From Topomyia yanbarensis (Eukaryota; Arthropoda; Insecta; Diptera; Culicidae): DNA of 64,000 nt. This document shows, piece after piece, positions 44,901 to 56,543 of this stretch; the first letter of the stretch is position 1; each line of letters begins with the position of its first letter. The stretch spans positions 42,951,524-43,015,523 of the forward strand of contig NC_080670.1 in NCBI RefSeq assembly GCF_030247195.1, given 5' to 3'. A program made the translations under genes and the position numbers. A model generated the notes under the pieces. It ran no database searches and had not been told where the DNA came from. It saw only the letters and a program-made list of their open reading frames with translations.

Positions 44901-47013
44901 CCCAAATATAGAACAATAAATAATTATTTTGGGTCATTGAAATACAGTCGTTACTCTGCATTCTTCAAATTTGTCAATTGCAATCATTATTTCATGCAAA
45001 GTCGTAGTATGCGACATCGACAATTTTTCTATTTCGTTCTTCAAATTTTACAACTGTAAAAATTGTTCCACCTTTCATTTATTATCTTGCATTTGGCAAG
45101 CAGGGTGGGCACTATTGGAGCTTCAGCTGAAAAAAAAATTGATATGGTTGCGAGAATTACATTTTGTGCAATGTGTTCAACAGATGTCGCTAGTACATCG
45201 TGGGCGATGATTTTTTTAGATTTTCTTTAAGCTGTAACGTTTGTTTGTATGTGCTGTGAAGTCAGTTACAATAGAAACCGAAAATTTGGGAAAGGAATTG
45301 TACTAAGATATTTTTTAGTTACCTAGGCGTCAATATTCGTCACGCCGACACACGCCGGCGCGCCGCCGCCGATAGGGTCCAACGGCGCCACGCAGCCAAC
45401 GCCGCCGCCGCCGGGCAAAAATGTCGCTTACGCCGCCGCCGATTAAAAATGCATCGGCGCACACCTCTTAGTTGCAGAAAAAAATGCCAACACCCAAGCC
45501 CCAATATCTTTACCTGAACCACAATCGGTTGCCAAATTTGTGGCTGCAGTTAAGGCAATAATGACAACTGCAAACACTGCGTTAAGTAATTCGAACGTAA
45601 CAACTAATACCACCAGTGAAGAAGCTACCACCAAGGATAGAGTGTTCACATTCGTGACCCACAAGGGCAAGAAGCCAGGAAGAACATCTGATCGCGAGTA
45701 TAAAGGCAGTAATCAAGATGATGATACGAACGTAAACGACAACGAGAGAGACGTGGATAACCCTGAAGTTGACGAAAGAAGGAACATCTTCCCGACGCGA
45801 AAAAAGATCTCTGCTCGCAATAGCAAGTTGCGCGCACGGGATCTTACAAGCTCAAAATAAAATGTATTGTAATTTTTATTTTTTACATATTGTAAATATA
45901 TAAAAGACCCATGGCTCCTCTAAGCTAACGCATTGAGCCGTGTCAAATAAACCAATTAAAAAAAAACTTCAATTCGATTCTTTGTCGATAAATTGATAGC
46001 CCTGAAAAGGGGCTTTTGTTTGGGCAGTGTTCGGAATTTACTTGTAGCTGGTGTATATGGTAACGGCTTTGGTGCCATCTGAGACGGCGTGCTTGGCCAA
46101 CTCTTCTGTGACAGCAGCAAACGGACGGCGGTTTGAATTTCGCGGGAGGTTATTGTCAAGCGCTTGTTGTAATGAGTCAGGCCAGATTTCTTATCGGCCC
46201 TTCCTCTGGCTTTCGGAGACATTTCGACCGATGTACAGTTACGATGCTGCAAACGAACTGAACGTGAGCAACAGCATGCTGAGTTTTTAGTGTTAGTGTT
46301 ACGAACGGAGGTGGCAAAGTTAAAGGAAAGACAAAGTCCGCTCGAATCGCGATTTCTGATCAGATAGTGTAAAAATCCTGCCATTTTGATCAGTAGAACG
46401 GAAGATATTCGCATTTCAAAACTGGGAATTATTAAATCCTCAACTGAAATTTTTGAAACGGGACCGCATATTGAAACGTTAGAAGTATTCTACTTCAAAA
46501 CGTTATCCTGGAAAAATAAAGTGAGCCATACATGTGGGGTGGGACACACTATAATAGCTGCAGGCCATTCCCCTTCGCAAAGTGCTTACGATCCCTTTTT
46601 AGTGAGTCTAAAATATCATAAATAACCACCCCCATTCATACGGTAGAAAAGTACATACCAGGAGTGGGGAAATCCTCTGGATGCAATTCAATGTAGTGCC
46701 GCAAAGTTGCGTCCTTTTCAGCCAGGTATTGGTTTCTCCACTTGTCGACGGTCATTGCGAGTGCTCCTAGCGACACCGCCGCAATGATATGTTTCTGGAT
46801 ACCTAGCAGAAGCAATCAATGTTTAGAACATTTTTCTTCGCAGTTATTACATCATAACTTACCACTTAAAATCGGACGACCGGTGCCCCAGTTAACGTAG
46901 CATGCTGCAAGAAATCCGAACGCACTTCCTGCTCCAGGTGCCCACTTATCGTGTAGCCATGACTTGGTGAAAGTTCCCGATAGTAGCTCGATTGGTGATT
47001 TTCCGCCGGACAT
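32922..47013 (-). CDS. NDUFC2: NADH dehydrogenase 1 subunit C2 (complex I B14.5b), three exons with a 13.7-kb second intron
   Basis: Accessory inner-membrane subunit of mitochondrial complex I. The coding exons are 47013-46863, 46802-46659 and 32971-32922, totalling 345 nt (114 residues plus stop); human NDUFC2 is 119. Exon 1 encodes [13 protein letters not shown] and runs into the first hydrophobic segment [10 protein letters not shown]. Exon 2 encodes the second hydrophobic segment and the family signature [12 protein letters not shown]. Exon 3 encodes [16 protein letters not shown] and stop, matching the conserved C-terminus (human ...EIFEKFHPIR). Donors are GTAAGT and GTATGT. Phases agree: exon 1 ends on base 1, exon 2 begins on base 2 and ends on base 1, and exon 3 begins on base 2 after a polypyrimidine-CAG acceptor. 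Intron 2 (32972-46658) is filled with nested transposons and histone pseudogenes. The linkage of exons 2 and 3 is inferred from phase and homology, not from transcripts. Confidence 0.93.
34101..34290 (-). pseudogene. Histone H2B pseudogene, copy 1 (C-terminal two thirds)
   Basis: On the minus strand, overlapping frames give [17 protein letters not shown] (compare NSFVNDIFERIAAEAS of H2B), then [20 protein letters not shown] and a terminal PSPSK-stop at 34103-34101 (compare [21 protein letters not shown] and YTSSK). Several frameshifts and the loss of the N-terminus make it non-functional. It is divergent from the H2A remnant that follows, the arrangement usual for insect H2A-H2B pairs. Confidence 0.82.
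34366..34588 (+). pseudogene. Histone H2A pseudogene, copy 1 (C-terminal half)
   Basis: The + strand encodes [23 protein letters not shown], a one-base frameshift in the RIIPRHLQLAIRN region, then [13 protein letters not shown] and VLPKKTEK followed by TAA at 34586-34588. These correspond to the histone-fold C-terminal half and tail of H2A. The N-terminal third and one short internal stretch (NEELNKLL region) are missing. It is paired head-to-head with the H2B pseudogene at 34101-34290. Confidence 0.85.
35420..45860 (+). CDS. Retroelement ORF1 (gag-like, CCHC zinc knuckle), in three pieces split by hAT insertions
   Basis: The pieces are 35420-35757, 41753-42048 and 45478-45860. If each hAT and one copy of its 8-bp duplication are disregarded, the pieces add to 1017 nt, exactly 339 codons with the stop at 45858-45860. 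No frameshift or stop occurs inside them. The N-terminal part holds the RRM-like gag segment typical of mosquito LINE ORF1 proteins, ending ...HDLSPLTC. The middle part contains [24 protein letters not shown] and a single knuckle [14 protein letters not shown] (C-x2-C-x4-H-x4-C). The C-terminal part is acidic then basic and ends [10 protein letters not shown]. Such proteins bind nucleic acid and probably coat the element RNA. As it stands the gene cannot be expressed intact. Confidence 0.8.
36592..37877 (+). repeat. Minisatellite of ~113-120-bp units inside hAT A
   Basis: About eleven tandem units, each containing GGTCAGCAGACACCGAAAAT, a CGCCATTTTGAAATCC block, AAGATGGCGACTTCCGG and ACCACCATCAATATGGGTG. 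Successive units begin at 36592, 36709 and 36829. Units differ by small indels (for example CAGCAGACACC versus CAGGACACC) and one is shortened near 37630-37700. Confidence 0.95.
37878..40987 (+). repeat. 9-bp satellite (GATTGATTT)n, about 345 copies, inside hAT A
   Basis: 3110 bp of an almost perfect 9-bp repeat. Variant units containing TTAGATTGA are clustered at about 38731-38750 and 39432-39460, and one variant lies near each edge. Because 9 is a multiple of 3, most frames stay open on both strands (LID repeats on +, INQ repeats on -). These long open frames are an arithmetic artefact and not genes. Confidence 0.98.
42049..45469. mobile_element. hAT-like transposon C with GC-rich ends (non-autonomous)
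   Basis: Bounded by the 8-bp duplication AGTTGCAG (42041-42048 and 45470-45477). The left end is TAGACCTGTGCGCCG and the reversed right end AAGAGGTGTGCGCCG, sharing GTGTGCGCCG-type termini. About 100-130 bp at each end are dense in GCCGCC/GGCGGC, while the 3.2-kb interior is AT-rich and holds no convincing ORF. The paralogous retroelement copy near 3815-3835 shows the unoccupied site. Confidence 0.85.
44414..44731 (-). other. Unrecognised 105-codon open frame inside hAT-like element C
   Basis: Begins [18 protein letters not shown] and has no transposase-like motif. It is the longest open frame in the AT-rich interior of element C. It may be chance or captured sequence. Confidence 0.2.
46038..46280 (-). 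pseudogene. Histone H2B pseudogene, copy 2
   Basis: The minus strand encodes [21 protein letters not shown] (nearly identical to H2B), then a frameshifted [23 protein letters not shown] tail with its stop at 46040-46038. The N-terminal half is decayed, with a remnant resembling the MNSFVNDIFERI region near 46240-46280. Its 3' flank continues at 35100-35275, on the far side of the 10.7-kb retroelement inserted here. Confidence 0.85.
46305..46365 (+). pseudogene. Histone H2A N-terminal remnant, copy 2
   Basis: The + strand reads [16 protein letters not shown], matching the H2A N-terminal tail (GRGKGGKVKGKAKSRSNRAG). It is broken after about 17 codons. It sits head-to-head with H2B copy 2, so together they retain the two complementary ends of a divergent H2B-H2A pair. 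Confidence 0.65.
46659..46802 (-). CDS. NDUFC2: NDUFC2 exon 2
   Basis: Acceptor TGCTAG, 144 nt, donor GTATGT. It encodes the segment from [10 protein letters not shown] to [14 protein letters not shown]. The HPEDFP motif is the most diagnostic stretch of the family. Intron 1 is only 60 nt. Confidence 0.93.
46863..47013 (-). CDS. NDUFC2: NDUFC2 exon 1 (coding part)
   Basis: Starts at ATG 47013-47011 and ends with a donor GTAAGT read on the minus strand at 46862-46857. It encodes 50 residues plus one base. The open frame that spans it on the same strand (47063-46866) is a different frame and is a shadow. Confidence 0.92.
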
Positions 47014-47168
47014 ACTTGCGAACCTGCTCTGTTACACGATTCCACAACTCCAAAGGCAAACAAAAAATTATTATGAACTTTTCGACTGTCACTGAAACTG
47101 AACGAAAAATAAAATATTGATAGTATAATTTGACAACCCTTGTCCCACAGTATATTATATTATGGTAA

Positions 47169-47375
47169 GCAGCGATGCCAGATGTACCTGTGAAGCAGTT
47201 TTCATTTTGAAGACATTTGAAAGACTGTGAAGACAGGTTGTTCATTTTCAAGACAAATTTTGGATGTCTTGCTTATTTCTGATTCAAAATCAAAAACCTA
47301 TTCAGAATCCAAAGACAAATGAAGACATTTTTTTTGAAATGTGAAGACATTTGAGAAATATACCTGCACGCTCAT
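47169..47375. mobile_element. MITE-like repeat beginning GCGATGCCAGAT, copy 1
   Basis: Shares TTTTCATTTTGAAGACATTTGAA, in parts of less than 20 bp, and TTCAGAATCC...AAGACAAATGAA with the copy at 62683. It lies in the NDUFC2-RPB2 intergenic region. Confidence 0.65.
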
Positions 47376-47401
47376 TCAAAACTACTCGAAATTTGAGTTC
47401 A

Positions 47402-48077
47402 GTGGCCTTATTCTCACAGTCACGTCGCCTAGTGATAAGAACAAAATTTCCTTCTAGTCACTAACGTATGCGGAATGAAATTTGGACAACGCTTCCAGCA
47501 TTAAAACAAAAAAGCAGCCCTGCGCAAAGCACCATACTAAACGTCATACTCTAGGCACACTCATTTCAAGTATCCAGTGTTAATTTCGACCCACTAGCAG
47601 ATACCATGTGAACAAAATGGCAGCGAACGCCCAATCTGGTACTTAGCTATTATGCCAAAAAAATTTTTTGGCGCATTGGAGGATTATGGTATATATTTTA
47701 TACAAAAGTCTGATATCCCTCCAAATGTACCACAACTGCGTCCAAATGAGATTTTTCGGGGATAATATGAAGCAGTGAGTAAATGCTCATAATTTTCGAC
47801 CTAAAACTAACAAAAATGATAATCAAAATTAAGAAAGAAATTAAACATATGCCAACATCAATTTTTTCGACTCCTTTGCAAAAAGTTCCTGCAAACTGTC
47901 GTAAAGCTTCTCGAATGAGCTCAATTTTTTTTCTACATTAAGTTAAAAAGCTGACAAATGTTTTCATATAGAGAAAACATTTGATAAAGGGGTTTCTCCA
48001 AAAAAAAAATTGCCTTTTGAATTTTGTCCATTTTTTATTCCGCATACGTTAGATGACGTGACTAAGAATAGGGCCCC
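47402..48077. mobile_element. TIR element with GGGCCCTATTCTTAGTCACG ends
   Basis: Left GGCCTTATTCTCACAGTCACG ... CACTAACGTATGCGGAAT (quoted in part); reversed right GGGCCCTATTCTTAGTCACG ... TCTAACGTATGCGGAAT. About 60 bp of inverted repeat with a small extra segment on the left. AT-rich interior without ORF. Confidence 0.7.
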
Positions 48078-48189
48078 GAAACACTCAATTTGCAAACTGG
48101 AGCAATATGCCAAAAAACGTGCACTTTTTATGAAATTTATAAAATTTTTGTATTTATAAATGAGCGTGTAGTCAAAAAATGACTTTGCT

Positions 48190-48840
48190 TCGTTTACTCA
48201 GTTTTGAGTTTGGGGTAAACATGTCAAATATGAGTTGATATTACTCAAAAGGCAGATGCGGAAAATAATCGTTCCGTATTTTTATATAACAACAAAGAAT
48301 CTCAACGGCACTACAAATATCATTTACTTGAACCTACAGGCGCTAGCGATGCCTGGAAAAATAACCCGAGAACGTTTCTCCACACCTATTCCATGTCAGT
48401 CGACGCCTACAAAAATATTAAAGGATGTTTGATTTGAGTAGAAGCAAAAGAGAAACTTACCTTTTAATTTTGTGAATGATTCGATTCAACTCTACAACTG
48501 CTAACCCTAATAAAAGTCTTATGGTTAAATAACTTAACGACGTGTTCAGGATATCATCCAAACTATATAGGAATGGTTTTATCATATGGGTTATAGTACG
48601 TATTTATTGGGAAAGTCCGCGGATTGCTTTTTAATCAAACTTTTAGTCAACGTCGAAGTTTATTCACTTTCTAGAGGTTAACTATTTTGTTCTCTCAAAA
48701 TTTTGAAAATTGAATGATTACTCACCAGTTGAGTTCATTCTACTCAAATAAAAACTCATTTTTTAACATATTGCTTCTATTTCTGAAATTGAGTGTTCAA
48801 AACTCAAATTTTCAGTAGTTTTGAACAAGCGTATGCAACA
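48190..48840. repeat. AT-rich region with ACTCA/TGAGT-rich inverted ends
   Basis: The left part has TTTACTCAGTTTTGAGTTTG, the right part AATTGAGTGTTCAAAACTCAAATTTT (in parts). It is probably another non-autonomous element just upstream of RPB2; boundaries not determined. Confidence 0.4.
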
Positions 48841-49051
48841 CAGAAATTAAATTTCGTTAAGTTTATATGCGAATAAATTTAACGAAAGTCAGTTCAACCC
48901 TGAAATATAAACGTCAAAATCCGCCATCATTGCACTGCGCATTCCAAGCAACACCTTTGAGCGAATGTTGTAAAATAGTAGTAAAATAGGCTGGAAATAA
49001 GCTGGAGATCGTTAAAAAGCTGTAATCTTTCGATTAAAAGTGAAGTAAATA

Positions 49052-52927
<3,876 letters not shown>

Positions 52928-53459
52928 GATGCATTGCACTACGAGACGGACGAAAGCATCCGGATGCTGCATACAGTTTTATGATCTATAATAGAATACA
53001 TGTGTACGACATATTTGGCTTCATTTGATTGTGAAAATTATACGGTGGGCTTGGAAAGGCACTCATCTGGTGTGACCTGGGTGCTCATGAAAATTTAGAT
53101 TTAAGGCTGACTTTGCAATTTATGTGTACTATTATTTCTGTGTACTTTCTGCCCTTATGCTCAGTAAGGGGAAATGGCGCGTTGTGGCAGATTGATCGAA
53201 GCACATTTCGACTGTGAGTCAGTGAATAACAGACTTAAAACAAGAATAGTCCATTGATGCATTTTATAATTCGTTAGCTGCCTTGAGTTCAAAAACTATA
53301 ACAAGTAATTGGTAATATTTTAAGTGAATATATCACAAAAGCTGGACTGACCAAATTCCCGTTTTATATCCGTTGAACCATACTGAGTGGCCGATATACA
53401 TTTAAATTAATATCGTTGATCTCCATTATTTTAGTTTTCATATTTCTCACTCTGTTGAC
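52928..53459. other. RPB2 3' flank, no other gene seen
   Basis: AT-rich sequence holding the presumed RPB2 3' UTR. No canonical AATAAA is evident in the first 200 bases. The R1 relic starts at about 53460. Confidence 0.5.
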
Positions 53460-53685
53460 AGCGTTTTAGATATGCACATCTCTTCGACGATATTGTCCAC
53501 TGACACACCAGGCATAGCCCTTCGGACTTCTTGCACGTTCACACACTCCGGGCAAAGGAGTGACGAAGCGTGCCCAAACCGATGCAGGGAAGGAACCATG
53601 ACCGGACAAAAACTGCATCAAATAGAAATTTACCTCTCCATGCTTCCTATGTACTCAAGCAGGTGGGTCCACCTCCCTTTTTCTA
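53460..53685 (-). pseudogene. R1-clade retrotransposon, C-terminal fragment of the pol ORF
   Basis: The minus strand reads GEVNFYLMQFLSGHGSF and, after frameshifts, CPECVNVQEVRRAMPGV, typical of the cysteine-bearing C-terminus of R1-type pol proteins. The continuation lies at 56544 and above, on the other side of hAT B. Frame is broken in several places. Confidence 0.8.
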
Positions 53686-54522
53686 CTCTTACTCAGAGGT
53701 GGGAAAAAAACGGTTTAGTACCGGAGCGGTAAACCAAATTTTCACACGATTTTGTGTTTCCTTTACATCGTGTGCGGTCTTACCGCTGGTTGTGTTTCAA
53801 CGAGACACGAAAACCAAACCGAGTTTCGTTTACACAGCACCGTGGTTTGGTTTTGATTTTCGTTTACCGGTGCACGAGTATGGAACGAAACACGAGAATA
53901 CCGAAACCAAACTTCGGCTGTGTTGCGGTTGTGTATTCGGGTTGATGTTTATCGGTTATGCTAGTGCTGCCAGAATTTTTATTAGAAATTCAGTGCATAT
54001 TTATTTTAGATATAATGTCAGGTATTTTTTCGGTAATTGAAAAATTGTTCTGAGACATCTTCCATGTACAACAAAAATGTTCCTCGTCATTTTGGAAGAA
54101 AATAAATGACTTAACTCAATATTACGGCCTTTTCATGATGATTTATCATCAGGAACTTTACAATATGGGTATGTTTGGTATGGGGAACTGCCCAAAAATC
54201 GAAAGTAAAAGGAAGTTTATTAGCCTTCGCTATTTTTATATGAGAGACTGAGAGCAAGAGTGGATTAAAATTTTGTTCAGAGCAAAAATGGGTTAAAATA
54301 TTCCCTTAGATCCGAAATTGTATATTTATAAAAACTTCCGGCAAAAGCGGGTCAAATATCATTTAGCGCAAAAATTGTTCGACAAAATTTTCAGAGCAAG
54401 AATGGTATAGAATATTAACCCATTTTTGCGGTACGAAAATAATACATAGGTTCATAACAGGTGTTCAGAATATTTCTTATTCGGACTTGTGAACAGAAAT
54501 CGTAAGATTTTGGATCCGTATA

Positions 54523-55113
54523 GGTCAGCAGACACTGAAAATTGACCATTACCGCCATTTTGAAATCCAAGATGGCGACTTCCGGTTACCACAAAATAGT
54601 GAAAACCACCATCAATATGGGTGTCATTTGAAAGGATATGGTCAGCAGACACCGAAAATTGACCATTAGCACCATTGTGAAATCCAAGATGGCGACTTCC
54701 GCCTACCACAAAATAGTGAGAACCACCATCAATAGGGGTGTCATTTGAAAGGATATGGTCAGCAGACACCGACAATTGACCATTAGCGCCATTTGGAATC
54801 CAAGATGGCGACTTCCGGTTACCACAAGATAGTGAGAACCATCATCAATATGGGTGTCATTTTAAAAAATATGGTCAGCAGACACCGAAAATTGACTATT
54901 AGCGCCATTTTGAAATCCAAGATGGCGACTTCCGGTTACCACAAAATAGTGAGAACCACCATCAATATGGTTGTCATTTGAAAGGATATGGTCAGGACAC
55001 CGAAAATTGACCATTACCGCCATTTTGAAATCCAAGAGGGCGACTTCCGGTTACCACAAAATAGTGAGAACCACCATCAATATGGGTGTCATTTTAAAAG
55101 ATATGGTCAGCAG
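54523..55113 (+). repeat. Minisatellite, ~113-117-bp units inside hAT B
   Basis: About five units of the same repeat as at 36592-37877, again with AAGATGGCGACTTCCGG in each unit (one unit has AAGAGGGCG). It ends directly before the transposase remnant. Confidence 0.93.
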
Positions 55114-55338
55114 AACCAGAACGTCCTCATTTATTGGGAAGGTTTAAAAAAATGTGAGCCTGAGCTGTACGCCTTGGCTCAGGTGGCATTGACCGTCCCA
55201 TGTACGCAAGTGTCAGTGGAGCGTTCTTTTAGTTCGCTGTCCCTAAGTTTAACAGACAGAAGATTAAAGCTGAACGATAAAAAATTGTCGAACATTTTAT
55301 TTGTAAAACTTAACAGAGACCTTTTTGAACGGAAATAG
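55114..55338 (+). pseudogene. hAT transposase C-terminal dimerisation domain remnant
   Basis: About 74 codons read LIYWEGLKKCEPELYALAQ, then VPCTQVSVERSFSSLSLSLT, LNDKKLSNILFVKLN and a stop. This is the hAT C-terminal dimerisation fold: the W followed by an aliphatic repeat, the S-x-E-R-x-F-S core, and the later L-x-x-x-x-L-x-x-x-x-N helix. The rest of the transposase, including the zinc finger and catalytic residues, is absent. The in-frame minisatellite upstream is fortuitous. Confidence 0.88.
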
Positions 55339-55536
55339 ACATGTTTCATTAATTCTTAATAACATGTGGAACTGCATAAATATATCAAAACATGTAACTT
55401 AAAATAAATAAAGATTTCTTTTTACATCGATCACCTTAGATTTAATCATCCATCTTCGGGATTCCTTTGAAAGTTTGAAAGTACCTTGGAATTTCAAATA
55501 TTGCATATTTTTAGGTTTAATTGTTTTCATTGATTT

Positions 55537-55790
55537 CAATGATTTGATTGGTTTGATTGATTTGATTGATTTGATTGATTTGATTGATTTGATTGATTTG
55601 ATTGATTTGATTGATTTGATTGATTTGATTGATTTGATTGATTTGATTGATTTGATTGATTTGATTGATTTGATTGATTTGATTGATTTGATTGATTTGA
55701 TTGATTTGATTGATTTGATTAATTTGATTGATTTGATTGATTTGATTGATTTGATTGATTTGATTGATTTGAATGATTTGATTGATTGTT
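55537..55790 (+). repeat. 9-bp satellite (GATTGATTT)n, about 27 copies, inside hAT B
   Basis: A tract of about 250 bp with the same unit as in hAT A, flanked by the same GATT-rich degenerate margins. It probably represents the shorter, older state of the array in this transposon family. Confidence 0.95.
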
Positions 55791-56543
55791 TTCAATTTGA
55801 TTGATTTCATAGATTTCATTGTTTTCATTGATTTAATTGGTTGTATGGATTGCATTAATTTCAATGATTTGATTGATCGCATTGATTGCATTGATCGCAT
55901 TGATTTCATTGATTGTATTGATTTCATTGTTTTTATTGATTTCTTTGAAGTCATTAAATTCAATTTCAATATTGTTACATTAACATCAACGACTTTCCCG
56001 AATCAAACATATCTACATTTATCGGTTTCATACGATTATTCGCCAAGAAAGATAGCCATTTTGAATTTCGTGTCCGTTATCTTGGTTTTTAATATGGTAA
56101 AGAACATCAATTGTGAAACGTTAACAATCGCCCAGAACCTAACATTTCGATATTGCCCCATCGACTCTCAACAACTAACCTTATTCAATTCAGTTGTTCA
56201 GTTGTTTATTCGGCAGCACTGCACATGAATTTACTGCCTCTTCTTTCAACCGAAGCACCGCGTACAGAAAAAAACCAGGTTCGGTTTTCTAAAGCCGAAC
56301 CGATACCGCTGTTTAGAATACATTAACACGAGTTGAAAATCGTGCACACATGTAAACGGTGCTGAGTGACTCGGTTTGGTTTTCAAAACCGACACTCGGT
56401 CGAGGTTGTCATTTCGTTTACCGTGTGAACGAAATCAAAACCGCACACGATGTGGATCGCTCGTTTACACGTGTTGAGACTTTGAGCACCATACCAGTGA
56501 CTGTACGTACCGGTTGGTTTTCTTACCCACCTCTGCTCTTACT

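Larger units (their letters stand above)
35276..45963 (+). mobile_element. ORF1-only non-LTR retroelement, full copy, interrupted by two hAT elements
   Basis: The element begins near 35276 and ends in AATAAACCAATT plus an A-run at about 45950-45963. Flanks carry a diverged target duplication of about 22 bp starting AAAACTTCAATTC (left 35254-35275, right from about 45963). It has a short 5' leader, one ORF (entry below), a ~100-bp 3' UTR and a poly-A tail, with no ORF2. The second copy at 3271-5010 has the same 3' end directly after the ORF, so the missing reverse transcriptase is a property of the family and not of this copy. Insertions A and C are younger than the element. Confidence 0.8.
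53694..56535. mobile_element. hAT transposon B, sister of A, with transposase remnant
   Basis: Bounded by the 8-bp duplication CTCTTACT (53686-53693 and 56536-56543), with the same CAGAGGTGGG ends as element A. Left arm 53694-54520 and right arm from about 55790 are nearly identical to A. Between them lie about five minisatellite units (54523-55113), a transposase C-terminal segment (55114-55338) and a 250-bp tract of the 9-bp satellite. The element is inserted in an R1-clade retrotransposon. Confidence 0.92.

Noticed and set aside
46510..46640. Alternative terminal exons for NDUFC2 just below exon 2
   Set aside because: Candidate acceptors near 46610 and 46517 give either an immediate stop or a tail unlike the family. 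The exon at 32922-32971 matches both phase and C-terminal motif.
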